Shown piece by piece: positions 20,844 through 33,844 of a DNA stretch of 64,000 bases. Origin of the DNA: Musa acuminata AAA Group (lineage: Eukaryota; Streptophyta; Magnoliopsida; Zingiberales; Musaceae); NCBI RefSeq assembly GCF_036884655.1, contig NC_088340.1, positions 7,089,501 through 7,153,500 of the forward strand, given 5' to 3'. The position numbers were made by a program, and so were the translations under genes. The notes under the pieces are model-generated. The model did not search any database, was not told where the DNA came from, and saw nothing but the letters and a program-made list of their open reading frames with translations. Within the stretch, counting starts at the first letter, position 1. Each line of letters starts with the position of its first letter.

Positions 20844-22163
20844 AATCTTAATCTTTTGTCATATAACAAAGCTGAACCAGTAGGACTACTTGGGAGGCTG
20901 ACAAGCATAGGATCATGGAGTTGCATTTTCTTTAGAGGTAAAGATGAACCATGGGTACTAAAAGAGTTGAAGGATTTGGTAAACATTAGAGGAGAACTAT
21001 GCATGTCCGGGCTGTATCTGGATTTTATCTTCATGGGAATCTAATGACAGCCTGCATCAAGGACCTAAATTATTCTTCTTGTAAACAACAAAGATGATGA
21101 ATGGATCTGTAACATCGATTTATTTGATGAAGAAGATGCGAACATTAAAGAAGCACCTTCTTATGATGTAACTGGGGAGGATGAGAGGATCTCCTTCTTA
21201 GGTAGCTTAGATGCAGAGATGCAGCTTTGCATACTTGAAAGATGAGGAGACGAAGAATGAATCCACTGTAAAAAGGCCAACAGTCTCAGCAGAGGAGACT
21301 ATGATGCATATTCTCAAAAGCTTTCAGTCTAATACCAACCTGTCAGAATTGGTTATAGAATGTTATAGTGGCAGCAGGTTTCTCAAATGAATTGGAGACT
21401 CATCTTTCTATAATTCAACCTCCGTTACCCTTATACCAAATGCAAAAATCTTACCACCACATGGGCAATTGCCTTCCCTCGAGCAGTTCTCAATAGAAAA
21501 TGACAGTGATCTGGCACAGTGGCTGTGATTCCTGTGGCAATGGCAAGATGAAGATGAAGAAGCCATCTTTTTTCACTGGAGACAAGGAGACTGATAAGAC
21601 TGTACAGATTGGAAGAGTTGTCTGGAGTATAGGATGGTGACTTTCATCAGCTGCATCAGTTGGAACTGATACATTATGACAAGCTATGTTGATACATTTT
21701 GCTGCTCTCAAAACGTGCCACCAAGTCTCCCTTCAGTTATCACTTCAGAAATGTGGCAACGTGATGAGTCGTCACTGCCTCAAGATCTCTTGAAAAGGCT
21801 TCAGTCTTTGCAAATCTCTAATTCAAAGAACTTTGATATAATTCCTCTGCGCTTCGAGCCTTCGCTTCAGAAACTGAAGATTACTACTGCATGTCAGGTT
21901 GAGAAGAGAAATCATGCCCATTGACACTTCACAATCCTACTTTTCTTGAACATTTTAAGATCTGCTATTGTCCAAAATTACAGTTCTTGTCAGACCAGTT
22001 ACTGCTGTCTACACTTCAACCGCTGAAGATACCGGGTTGTGCCTTTCTTCACAAGTGCCGATCATATGGAAGCAGTCAATTGTGGCATGTTTCTCATGCT
22101 ATCCTTGACATGAAGAACTTCCAGCCAGTTAATGATGGAGAAGATGGCAACTATCAGGTATGA
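20844..22163 (+). pseudogene. NBS-LRR disease-resistance gene, 5'-truncated and degraded LRR part
   Basis: Scattered pieces in different frames match the LRR region of CC-NBS-LRR proteins in the right order: LGRLTSIGSW and ELKDLVNIRGELCMSGL (20880-21020), SFQSNTNLSELVIECYSGSR (about 21320-21380), LPPHGQLPSLEQFSI (about 21450-21500), SLPQDLLKRLQSLQIS (about 21770-21830), and the typical end CPKLQFLSDQLLLSTLQPLK then HKCRSYGSSQLWHVSHA (21970-22110). Stops and frameshifts separate them. No P-loop, GLPL or MHD segment exists upstream, because the sequence changes into the LINE scrap. Clearly non-functional. Confidence 0.85.
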
Positions 22164-23162
22164 TTTGACTTCCATGTTGATGTCCAATGCTTCAGCACAA
22201 GCAGATCCTGTTTGAACATCCTGCTATGTTGTATTATAGGCTCAGTGGCAGAAGTAGCACAAGCAAAAAGTGGGTTGTCAAGTTACTGGGTTTCTGAGAA
22301 GAGATTCTTGGCTTATCATATAATAGAATGTCAACAAGTCCCTCCATTCAGACTTCGAACATTTGTTCATGTGTATCAGACGATGTCTTCGCAAACAAGT
22401 AGTATTGTGAAACTCCTTTATTTTGAGAACAATGGACTACTAAAGAATGACATATCACATACAGAAGCCGATATGTATTATGCCCACTAGATCAACTTAT
22501 CTTTGGTCACAACTGTCTATATCAGCAGATGTCTGAAGAACTGCAAAAAGAATTTATTAGGGTTCACGTAATGCACAGAGAACTCATCAGATAAAGTGCC
22601 TAATAAAATTTACTAATCCTTTATCCTATGTTAACTGAGCTTATAGAGAGCCAATTCAAGATTTGAATTTTTCGTATATAACTCATGTTCCCTAGGAATC
22701 AACATCCTATTAGTAACAAACATAGCGATGCAGCATGGACAATAATGCTAGGACATGGGACATTGGACTTGGACATGGCACAACATGGACGTTGCAATTA
22801 GCACCAATATATTTTCTAAGTACTAAACTCTCTTTTTTGTCTTTGCACAATTTAGACAATCTATCAACATCAGATCAAATGTGTAAGAAACATAACAATC
22901 ATTTATATGAGAAGAAAAATTCACAAAAAATACTTACAAACATGTATCCAAAACATTAAGTCGACAGTCCAATCTACATACATATTCTCAATATTGTGAT
23001 GTATTGAAGCCTTACAGATGATGGTACAAGAGACTTGAAGTGTTCTGAAGGCCCAAACACATCAAACATTATCTAACAAGTGCCATGTTCAACACAGTCA
23101 TGATTGGGAGTCAAAAAGCATTTTTAGGCTTCTGCATTTCATAGGACAAACATATAGCTTTT
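22164..23162. other. spacer after the NBS-LRR relic, no gene recognised
   Basis: Moderately AT-rich. A 92-codon plus frame at 22212-22490 has no visible domain. This may be former 3' flank of the NBS-LRR gene. Nothing else is supported. Confidence 0.4.
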
Positions 23163-23907
23163 GATAAGATCAGTGATTTAAAAATGTGCTCGGGCGAGGC
23201 GAGGCGAGGCCCGACCCGAGCGCCTCGCTAATCTCCCAGGTACCGCGCTTCAAACAAGCGCTGCCTGGGCGCTCGCCCGAGCCCAGGCACTGGGCGCTTC
23301 GAGCGAGCGCCTGGGTTAACCAAGGCGACCGAACCAGGATTTTAGGTCTGGTTCGGTCTATGATGGTTAGTTGGTTCAATCGAACCAACTAAAACTGATA
23401 TAAGTGACAACCGAACCCTAACCCTTGCCGCTGCCGATCCCGATCCCGCTGCTCGCAAATGCTGCCGCTATCGCCGCTCGCCGCTCCTGCTCTCGCTCCC
23501 GCTCCCGCTGTCGTTGCTCGCAAACTGTCGTCGCTTTCCGCTGCCGCTACCGCTTCCTCTTTTCTCAGTCAACAGGCTCAGCACCCCTTTACACTTCCTT
23601 TAACAGTATACGTATACTGTATACTGTTACTGTTAATAGATTAATAATATATTATTTTGATTTTAATATTGTTAATTTTTATTTATTTGAAATTATTATT
23701 AGGTTTCAACATAAATGGCAAGTGTACAGAGCAACTCAATAGAGTCTCCAATGACATCAAAAAAAGATCCTGCATGGAAGTATAATTATATTATATATTT
23801 TTATATTTTAGCGTCTCGCTTCGTTCAGGCGAGCGCCTAGCACCTCGGGCGTTTTTGGATCTTGGCGTCTTTTGGCACCTAACGCTTTTTAAATCACTGG
23901 ATAAGAT
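23163..23907. mobile_element. non-autonomous hAT-superfamily DNA transposon (with target duplication)
   Basis: The ends CAGTGATTTAAAAA (23171-23184) and its exact reverse complement (23886-23899) are 14-bp terminal inverted repeats. They are bracketed by an exact 8-bp direct repeat GATAAGAT (23163-23170 and 23900-23907), the target-site duplication length typical of hAT elements. The 729-bp body has GC-rich subterminal stretches (GGGCGAGGCGAGGCGAGG on the left, GGCGAGCGCC on the right) and GCTCCCGCTCCCGCT-type runs, but no transposase frame. Outer coordinates include both target copies. Confidence 0.9.
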
Positions 23908-24928
23908 CTACAATCAGATCAACAAAAGTAAGATCTAGTGCAATTATAAGAAGGATCATATTTATCTCAATCAAAGTGCTTGTAAGCATGTATCTACATT
24001 TATTAAATTTTCATAAACTATACAAGCAGTTGGTGGTGAAGAGTACATTAAATCTGCGACTATTATAAAACTCAAGGTACCTAATTTTAGAAGATATAAA
24101 GGATTGTGAGACTTCATAATACAGTGCATCTACGAGTATTCTGTCTTTAGCCACGTGAAACATCAATTGTAACATGAATACTGCATGAAATTCAGTATGA
24201 CTCTTTGAGTCTAGATTTTGTGGTTACACTTTACAGACTGAAGCCAGAAGCTGCTTGCATGCACTTAACACACTGGTAGCCACGTCAACTATTCTTCATT
24301 TGAGGACAATCTTGAGATGCAAGTACTGCATATGCTTTGGAACATCAGTGCATCTCTCAACTAAATGAAACCTAATTGCATTGCCATAAATACTGAGTGC
24401 ATTTCAAGAACAAGTTTCTTATAGAAAATAATAGATATAGATCAACACTAGAACCGTTAACTGTGTTAAATAGCTGAGACATATCAGCTTTGTGCAGTCA
24501 AGGAAAACTTTATAACAGCAAGGACTCAAAGATAGGAATAATGACAAGTTTCTTCACCGGTGAATCTTGCTTGTTGCAAATGGACTATACATGACATTCC
24601 CACCATAGCTACTTTCAAAGAATTGAACAATTAGAAATAAATATAATATCATAAATGTGGCTCATCAAATAAAAGATATGCTTCTGGAATAATCTATTTA
24701 CCTAATTCTCATGGTTCGCTTGTGGAATTTTGGAATCTTCAATGTGAGTTCATGCATGTAAGATTCAAAATAGTATAGGCTGATGTAACACTAATTGATT
24801 TCTAGATCCTAAAGTATAACATGTAAAGAATATGAACCCATACATAAATCACAGCATACTTCAATAGAGAAGGATGAAAGTGGAAAGCAGACAACGAATT
24901 GGCTAAATCACCTCTTTTACCCTCCAAT
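23908..24928. other. intergenic/3' flank of the MAG2-like gene
   Basis: AT-rich, no credible frame. The part nearest 24928 must include the 3' UTR of the minus-strand gene. I see nothing else. Confidence 0.45.
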
Positions 24929-27900
24929 TTAACCCTTGAATGTCCTGCTTTTCAGAATCTTTTCAGCTTGATTAACAGTTACATGGAATAGTCCTCTGAG
25001 TTTCAAAAACTCTTCCTTACTTCTTTCATCCCCTGCCATGATGTTAAGAAGATAAGCCACATCTTTTTGATCCATGGTCAATATCTTTAAAGAATCATAT
25101 GTGCGTGGAAAGAAAGCTTCAGGCTTGGCACAGAATGCACTGAAAATTAGAAAGAGGGCACTCATATCAGTCTTATATTGTTTGGCTCCCACATATGATA
25201 ACTTAATGCCACTGAGAGTGATGCTCTTAAAAATGAAGTGGTCAAGCCCATCAGCAATGCTTCTCCATAGGTCAAGAAAATCTATGGAATTGAGAGTTAA
25301 TCTCAAGATATTCAGACAGTCTTTCAGCATGTCTAGTGCTTCAACAAACCTTGACGATACACATGGACATTGTTCATCAAGAACTGAATCTTGCTGTTCA
25401 AGTTGCTCCATTCCCAACTGTTCAATGTTATCAATGTAATCCCAACAGAGAGTATCAAACTGCAGTAAAATGGCAGACATTATTTCCTCAAGAAAATCAG
25501 TCTCTAGGTTAACCAAATATATAATTTCATCTTTGAAAAAGGAACCAAGTGAGTGTTGGTCTTCGTTCTTGTAATCACTTTCAGCAACACCGATCTCCAA
25601 GAACCTGATGTCTTCATTCCATTCTCTCAAAACAAATTCGAAGTATCGAGCAACATTTATGGAACCAGCCAGTCTTAGCATATCATCGTCTTCCAGATTG
25701 GCATCAACCAATGCTACACTCTGACAGCGTTGAACCAAGAAAAGGAAAAAATCATTTAAGAATACGACAGAAGAAGACCTGATAAATTGATTTTTCATTG
25801 GCTTAGTTGGCAGAAGCTCAGCCCTCTCAACCATATGCCATACAATTTTAACAACAGAATCAGCAATAGAAGGAGCTTTGAAGTCCTCTCTGTTTGAAAG
25901 AAGAAATGACTCAGTTTCTTCCTGAAAGGACAAAATTTTCTGACGAGTACAAACCAGCCAACTTGTTTCATTTTCTAATTCAGGTCTCAGTTTCTTGTTG
26001 GCATCCTCAAGCTCTATTTCAGCCCATATCTGAAGCCAATCTGAATGCTCTCTGAAAATTGAGAACATCGATGAGGACCCAGAGATACCTTCAAACTCAA
26101 GAAATAATTCCATTTGTGGCATTCCTGAAGTTGCAAGAGCTCGCATCCGCTTATCAAAGGTAATCATGAGGTCAACAAGATGAAGCCATGATGTGTTAAC
26201 CTCCAAGAATCCATCTCTAACTTCATATCTTATAACAAGGACAGGAAAAACTTCTTTTTCTAGGTAGTCTAAAAGCATTTTAACCATAGCTTTTACCCAG
26301 GTTTCTCTGGCGCTAGAACCCACTAGTCTAGCTCTATCTACTAAAGGTTGTAACACATGGTCCACCCCATCCATAAAATCTCGAGTTATTTTGAAAACAA
26401 GAGCAAAAATAAACTTTGGTTGATCAGACCATTTATGAAAATGATGCTCTATTCTTGAAGCAATGGGGTTCACTAATTCATCAATTGTCCATAGACTATT
26501 GTCAAGACAAGAATATCTATGAAAATCAGTACCATCTGCTGATCTGTACATCTTATGAGATCTTGAAAAAGCACATATTCTCTGTTCTCGCTGAACCAGA
26601 AGTTGCTGCAAAGCACATAATGCTAGAAAGCTTTGAGAATATATGGCTTTGTTTTCTCCTTGCATCAGAACAAGGGGGTTTGAAGTTTCAAATGATTTGT
26701 CCTTTTCTATTTTAGATGATGAGAGGCCTGGTGGCCATCCAAGTGAGGCAAGTATAGCCCGGTGATGTGTTATGGCCTGTGGCTTCATAATTGCTAAAGC
26801 CTTCTCCACCCTAGATTCAACAGCCATTAGGAGATGAGTCCATTGTGGCCTACGACATGAAATACTTGCTAGTTTATCCTCTATAGATGTCATGATTTTA
26901 ACAGCAAGCAGCAGCTTTTCTTGTTTCCCTGGCATATCCTGCAACTAAAAGATGCAACTATAGAATCTCATTTTTATGTAAAGAACAAGAAAAGAGCTCA
27001 TTGCATTAGCCTTGGTTGTTAGTTCCTTTAGAGAACAAGGATCACGATGCTAAACAGTTGTTTGAGATGATAGTAAGAAAAATAAGAGATGTGTTCGATA
27101 TGACCTACCGCAGAACTTCGCACACTTGAAAGATTTGACAAGATATTATCTGGTAAGGCTTGGCTAACTATAGCTAATGCTGCATCTTCAAGGTCACCAA
27201 CAAGAGCTTCTAACTGAAGAGAACATTCTGCGATTTAGGAGGCATCATAAATACAGTTAGGAGGAAAACCAACAAGGCTTTCACATGAAAAACAGCACCT
27301 ATGACTAGCTGTCAACCAAAATTGCACTGCACCACTGCAGCCAAAACAAACAAAGCTAGCATTTTAGGGACTTAGTTCATACTGTGAAGACAAGTACATA
27401 CCCACCTAAACTCTGATATCTCAATGTGAAAACAAAAGTGAAATGAAACTGTTAATTTACGGCCTCCATTCTTCGGAAAAAACATTGATCAAATGTCCAT
27501 GCCTACCATATATTGTAAAATAGGTTGGCCTTGAACATCTTGGAGAAAGTAAGTAGCTCACATGATCTTCTATTCCACTCACTTTGGAAGTTGAGTCCTA
27601 AAAACTCACAATCCTACCATGTTCATATAATTGTCTACGCCATTCTTAGTGCACTGTCAAGCATAGATATGCTAAACTGTCTGCAAACTCATCTGATAAC
27701 TTGCAAAATATGTTCTAGCAGAAAAAGCAAAACCAGAAGAGGCTGAAAAATGGAGCAATAAAAAATCAGGAATCCAGGAAATAAAAGAAAATAAAATATT
27801 TCTCCTACATGGTAATTGATGCAAATGTAGATGTCACTTCTGATCATCTTACAGTATGAACAAATTTATCACAAGTTACAAGGACCCAGCATGTTGCAGA

Positions 27901-28938
27901 TAAATGGTGTCCATACAGAAAACAAAACTCATCAACCTTATTTTGTGTGTTGAATGTTAAAGAAAACAAATGAAAGAAAGAAACAAATAGCAGTGACATA
28001 CTATAATAATGACCCTCAATAATTCCTCCTTTACGTGCGCATGCCAAACACTAATTTGCTGGTTTTCTTGTTCTGGCAAGAAAGACATTTTAGGACTATA
28101 AATGATGAAACTCAGTGATGCACACCGGACATAATGCCCTCAAGAAGTCTAACATTCACTTAAAAGAAATAAAATTTAATTGACAGAACATAACTAGAAT
28201 CAACTCATGATATGCATGTCTTATACGATAATCTGCAGAATAGTAATCTGGAGCTAGTTAAACGTCTGAGCAGCAGAAATATCAAAATGCCCCTTTTTCT
28301 TTCTTGTGAAGCAATGGTCTCAAATCCAAAAGTAAACCACTACCGAAAGAGAGACCTAAAACTGAAATCAGTCCACAAACCTCTTTATCTTTGATAACAC
28401 AGCAGTTGGACGTAGCCCACAAATAAACAACACAAGACGAAATATTTAGATGATGAGCGATAAATAGAGACAATTTTACCAGCATAAACGCGAACCGTCT
28501 CAATCCGAGCGACTTCTTTCACAAGCAAGGGTATGTCCATCTCTACCATCCTTCTAACCGAAGCTACACAATTGCAAATCAAATCGCCACACAATGAGGC
28601 GACCAATAACGCAATGGGGAATCGAGATCTAAGGTTTTAGGGGCCAAACCTGGAGGCGAGCAAGGTGCGAAACCACCGAGATGGTGAAGGATTCGGCGGG
28701 CATCGTTGGAGCGAGAGAGCCACTTGGAGGCCTTAGAGGGCAGCCTGTCCTCGAGGAGGCAGCGCAGGTCCCCTTCGAGGTCGCGGCATTCCCGATCGAG
28801 CTGGGCGGTTAGGGATGGGAGTTTCGAGAGGTCGAGCGGGGTGGCGAAGTGTTCGTCAAGGAACCGCCGGAGGAGGCGGCGGCTGAGGACGGTGTAGGAG
28901 GAGGCATCCGGCACTGGCTCGAAGGGTGGCGCCGCCAT
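24929..28938 (-). CDS. MAG2L: RINT1-like vesicle tethering factor (MAG2/MAG2L family), 835 aa, 4 exons
   Basis: Subunit of the plant Dsl1/NRZ-type tether that captures Golgi-derived vesicles at the ER. Exons on the minus strand: 28938-28650, 28563-28480, 27227-27109, 26944-24929. They total 2508 nt and all phases join. The N-terminal part holds the acidic helical stretch LEALVGDLEDAA (exon 3), typical of RINT1/MAG2 proteins. The last exon contains the whole RINT1/TIP20 domain (from about residue 170), including SRIEHHFHKWSDQPKFIFAL and AKLEDDDMLRLAGS-like surface segments. Its length is close to Arabidopsis MAG2L (about 800 aa). The acceptor of exon 4 is ambiguous (TTTTAG before 26944 or TTGCAG before 26938), changing the protein by two residues. 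The assignment to MAG2L rather than MAG2 is inference. Confidence 0.85.
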
Positions 28939-29479
28939 TCCGGCGGCCCAGATAAAACCGGTAGAAGCTGTGAGTAAGAAACATCAACAAGTGACGGGTT
29001 TATCGGCGTCCGCCGCTGTGCCGGGACAGAGTTTATACCGATGTATCGGTTATATAGAGGATGTTACCCCGCGAAAGAACATAACGTTGACGGTCAACTG
29101 CGGCGATGATAGGACGGATATCATGCAGCAATTAGGTGACAGGGGAACAAATGGCATTTGATGACCTCGGCACAAACTTAATATGTTTTTGATGTATCGT
29201 ATAAGTGAAGGATTATAAAGTTATATGTGGAGATGATATTAGATGTAGATTTTAAGAAATGAAAACAGAAAAAGAATACTGGCAAGTTTTACCGGAACTG
29301 CGTCATCAAATTGTGAAGATAAAAAATATAAGATAAGGCGAGAAAAGGTTTGTATTTTGAATAGAAGAGTAGAATTCTTGACATACCTACACCGTGAAAC
29401 ATACATTAACAGATCATAGGTGAAATGAAGTTGGTTTGTATTTTGCATAACCATCTATAATGATCCTTATATATGGTAA

Positions 29480-29562
<83 letters not shown>

Positions 29563-30215
29563 AATGGTGGCTACAACAACTTACGGGAGGAAGAGGGAAA
29601 AAAAATTTAAAATCAAAAGAATAAATATAGAGATCAATAAATAAAAATATACTCGAAAAATAATATAAAATATAATCTAATCTAATAACTCTGTCTTTCT
29701 ACGAAGAAAATCAAATCTTTCATCATATAAAATCAATTATAAGATTATTGAAGCACACAATCCTCTTATATACTCTATCATATAGATCTCAAAAAATTTA
29801 CATATTTTCTCTTATCATCTCTAGAAATCCTAGATAGACAACCTAAAAAGAACCTTAATAGCACTCGAGATATTTTTTGCATTTTGCTCTCTCCCAACAC
29901 ATTAAATATTTATAAAAAAATCATAATTTTTAAAATTTTCTTCCTATATAAAAACTTCTTCTCATACTAGTATTTTTTTGTTTTCCTATAACAATAACTC
30001 CATAAAAAAATTTAAAATACTTATCAATCCCAGCACTTGTCAATCCCAGTACATCATTGCTCTTCATTGATGAAACAAAAATTATAAATAAGAAGACAAA
30101 ATGATCAAAAATGAAAATTTGAGCATGGAACAAAATGGAAAGTAATGAAATATTAAAAAAACTCTGCTCGTAAAGAACAAAATCTGAATGCAATTAATCT
30201 ATAAAACTAGAAAGT
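28939..30215. other. promoter side of the MAG2-like gene and AT-rich spacer with long TA microsatellite
   Basis: The first few hundred bases upstream of 28938 are of balanced composition and should hold the minus-strand promoter and leader. A 63-codon plus frame at 28970 has no domain. 29580-30200 is AT-rich with no gene. No named element is recognised. Confidence 0.45.
29484..29560. repeat. (TA)n microsatellite
   Basis: Uninterrupted TA over about 77 bp. Confidence 0.95.
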
Positions 30216-30465
30216 CACATTACGGATATCAAGCCGCATCACCAAAAGACAGTCTGTGTTCTGTTTTTTGCTTCAATAAGCTGGAACTAGCAAACACCAA
30301 AGCACAAGGAGTCGATGCATTGTCTAAAATGTACTGGAACTGTGGAATATAGTCTGGGTTCACAGAGGAGCACTTAAGGTTGCTCTCTGCTTGTATTCGC
30401 TCAGGTGAATTCTGGGAAGTGTATAGCTTTTCACATAAGATTTCCAGCTGTGCAAAACTCTCCAT
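30216..30465 (-). pseudogene. exportin-7 (RanBP16/17) first-exon fragment, frameshifted
   Basis: The minus frame starting at 30465 reads MESFAQLEILCEKLYTSQNS and continues with the blocks SVNPDYIPQFQYILDNA and LVFASSSLLKQKTEHRLS. This is clearly the N-terminus of plant exportin-7, an importin-beta-type nuclear transport receptor. The frame then ends after GDAA, while the expected continuation RLDIRN appears in another frame (30239-30216), so there is a frameshift near 30243. No later exportin exon (about 1000 residues are missing) is found down to 28939 on this strand. It is therefore a duplicated and broken 5' fragment. Confidence 0.8.
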
Positions 30466-32690
30466 GGGGAGAAAACAAGCAAAACTTCTGAGTTTTCAGA
30501 TGATCAAGAGTCCAGGATTAATGATGTAAGGTGGCTCTCCTTTCCACCTAAAATCGAATCACATCTATGAATTCCGTCAAATTCTGTAACAGTTAAGTCA
30601 GAAATTATGCAAGCCAAAGATAATATATACAGTCAAATGCAATAAATTATGGTACCAACAAAATTGAGAAACTGATATATTATAAAACTAGATTGTCACA
30701 TTGACTACAAATGTGCAACATGAAATATATTTCAATAAAAAATATTTTGTGGTATACAATGGTCAAAAGAAACCAAATTTTAAAAAGGTCACACAAGACA
30801 AGGCCAACATAGTAGATCATCTGCAAATTTGCCAAAATTGCAACCCATGGGAAAGCATGGATCCTGGAAAAATATTACAAAATTAATATTATACATAAGA
30901 AAAGTCAAATTTTCAAATGTCCCAGATAGCAGCAAAGTAAAGACCATCTCAGATTCAAAAAGCATGCTGATTCAATATAGCTGTTTTAAAAAAAAAAATT
31001 AGAAGATGCATCACTTACAATTTTCTTAACTATTTCATGGAGAGAATGCAAAATCTTTATCATAATGGAAGAGTCCCTAACAACCACAATGTTAATAAAA
31101 GTTATTGGTATGAAAATTTTATATTTGTGTTTGCCAGTATGTCTAAAGAAACAACTGATAGGGTGGAACGTCAATTGTAAATGTACTTTGTTATTTAGGC
31201 ATAATTAGTGTTTGTTGGATGCGAGAGACTTCTTTTTCTAATATTTCCAAAGAATCTATGTTTACAAGAATTACTAATTGCCAAAACAGAAGCAAAAGTT
31301 TCTCTGCTTGCATTATAAACATTTGAAGTTAACCCATTCTGCTATTATCAGCAAATGACTATGGTACTAACATGCAAATTTCACCATTAAATATCAAAGC
31401 CCTGGTGAAATTCTTATAAAGTGAGTTCTCCATGCAAGCATATGTTAATGCTCAATCTCCATCCAATACAGAAAATTAAGGAAAAACAAGGGCCACAGTC
31501 GGTTGATAAATGATCCATATAGATCCTAATTTCCTGAAGATACATAACTACTCTTAGATATAGTTCCAATATATTTCAAAACCAGATTTGTCTTCAGCTA
31601 CTTAAATTACTCGCAGTTTTTTCTTTCATTCATCATCATGCTATGATTTTATATTTAGTGTTTAATATTTTAGACAGAAATCCTGATAAATTCTGGAAAA
31701 AAAAAATGGAAGCGAAAAAGCACCCTCAATGTGGTTCTTCCAGTATTCCTATTAGAGCTAAAACTGCTACTTGCCAATGTATTGAACTACCATGTTTCAG
31801 CTCAAATAATTTCTGAAACATTTTGCAGGCAAAGTAAGCAACAATAAACCTCCTGACACATCATTTACCTCATTCGGTTCAGATTTCATATAGAACTGTC
31901 AAATCTTCCTAATATACCTAATTTTACCAACTGCATTGAGCAGAAGAAAACTTGCAAGCTATGACTGCTTCTCATCACATGCCGCATGGGTGAACTTTTA
32001 ATATACATAAGACGCCCTGCCTTTTAAGGCAGATAAACGAAGCTACTATATCTTCTCTTTCATGTTCTTCTTCGTTTATACCTCCTTTACGAATCAATTC
32101 TCCAGCACCACATGATCAGCATCTAACCGCCCAAGACAGAGAATGTAACCTTCCGACAGTAATGAAGACATAAAGAACACCTAAACTCGAACATATTCCC
32201 AATTCCAGCATGAAAAGCTGGGTATTCGACCGCTCACAAAAGCCAAATCACCCTTCCCTTGCATACAAAGAAAAGAACCACCGATTATCCCAGCGAGATT
32301 TCCACATCAAGAATCCCGAAAACAACAATGCATCCGTTCTTCTAAATCCAAACGTCCAAGAACCGACTCATCGTCGAAACCCAAGAGTGGACGTCGGGTT
32401 TAGAAAGACGGAGGGAACGAGGCAGAGATCGATGCAAGATTCGACGATGACCGATCGAACTTTTCCGGAAAATTTTCAAGAAACATCCACAAAGAAAGAC
32501 AGAAGGAAGGAAGGATAAAAAAGGGATTCGAGGAGATGGAATACGTTCCACTTGACAAAAGGAGCGCCGCCTCGCCTCTCCTCTCATCGTTCTCTTGCTG
32601 CTCTTCTGGGTCGGGTGGAGAGACTCGATCCCTTGGAGACCGGGCGGTGGTCTGTTGGAGGAGATGGGTTTTAAACGGCGTCAATACTAC
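30466..32690 (-). other. flank of the exportin-7 fragment, possible ancestral intron and leader
   Basis: No coding frame is supported. The last part (about 32440-32690) is richer in GC and its minus strand has pyrimidine-rich, leader-like text, so the duplicated piece may include the promoter and 5' UTR of an exportin-7 gene separated by an intron from the ATG exon. This is inference from position and composition. Confidence 0.3.
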
Positions 32691-32831
32691 GATATCTTGT
32701 GGCTAATTTGTTGCGCTCGACCAAACTCACTCGCGCCGTTTGCAGTGAACGAAGAAGATTTCGTTATTATTATATTCTATTTATTATAGGTAACATTATA
32801 TACAATATATATACTTATTCTTCTATATAAT

Positions 32832-33265
32832 TTGTCGCTTCTCTTCGCTGACTAGTCACTGCTCGTCGCTCATAAAAATGACTTGTTTTGGTTCGTTTTT
32901 GATTGTTTTGGTCTGTTTTTAGGTCATTTTCGCATGCCGCAATGATCGTGATGAGCGGAGTGAAACGTCAGTCATCTCAACACCTTGGAACCCCCCGGGT
33001 GACATAGGGTTAGATGGGTTTTCGTATAGCAGGGAATGTGTTGCCCGTCGCTTCGCTCACTGTCTATCGCTCGTCGCTTATTTGCGTAGTCAAAAATAGT
33101 CTGTTTTTGAGATGTTTTGACTTATTTTTGGACCATTTTCGTGTACCCACGATGATCATGATGAGCGGAGCAAAACATCAATCATCTCAGCATCCTAGAA
33201 CCCCCGGGTGATACAGGACTGTATGAGACTTTTGTATAATAGAGAAGATGTTACCTCTCGCTTCA
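32832..33265. repeat. tandem duplication with 210-bp period
   Basis: The words ATGAGCGGAG (32951 and 33161), CCCCCGGGTGA, CGTCGCTT and TATAATAGAGA/TATAGCAGGGA recur with a 210-bp offset across both units. The copies are diverged but alignable by eye. No reading frame. Confidence 0.75.
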
Positions 33266-33757
33266 CAAGTTTAATACCAAAATTTACATATATGTCTTAG
33301 TCATTGAAAGAGTTGACGAGAAGATTAACAGATTAGCATTCACATAAACTTGATTAGCTGGTAGATATTACACACAGACATTATTGCGTAGAATCAATCC
33401 ATTAAGTATATAAAATGACATCAATGTGTTGTCCCTCTAAACACGCACCGAAGAGAATAGCGGCAGAATTGGCCCAGACGCGCAGAGAATTTGGTTGACC
33501 TTTTCCTTCACAAATGGCGACCGCATCCGAAGTGGTGGTGATGCGGCCGCCCATCAAGGCCAGCTTGTGGGCCCCCATCCCAACCCAACTTTGTGGTTGG
33601 TCGATTTAGTTGAGATTTTTTATTTTATCTATTTTCAAAAATGAAGAGAACGTATGAGATTAATGAATTAACAAAGTTTTTATCACCTAAAGTGAGATTA
33701 ATTAACATCCAGATTATGAGTGAATAAAATGTATCCTAAAAGAGGCCTTTCATGATT
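33266..33757. other. spacer, no gene seen
   Basis: Mixed composition, with a small GC-richer patch at 33440-33600 and no supported frame. Confidence 0.4.
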
Positions 33758-33768
33758 TTATATTAAGG

Positions 33769-33844
<76 letters not shown>

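Noticed and set aside
25074..25439. 121-codon plus frame
   Set aside because: Antisense shadow of the MAG2-like last exon.
28970..29161. 63-codon plus frame upstream of the MAG2-like gene
   Set aside because: In the expected promoter and leader of the opposite-strand gene. No recognisable motif.
32210..32684. Overlapping frames of 80-100 codons on both strands
   Set aside because: Low-complexity leader-like sequence. More likely an old 5' UTR or promoter than protein.
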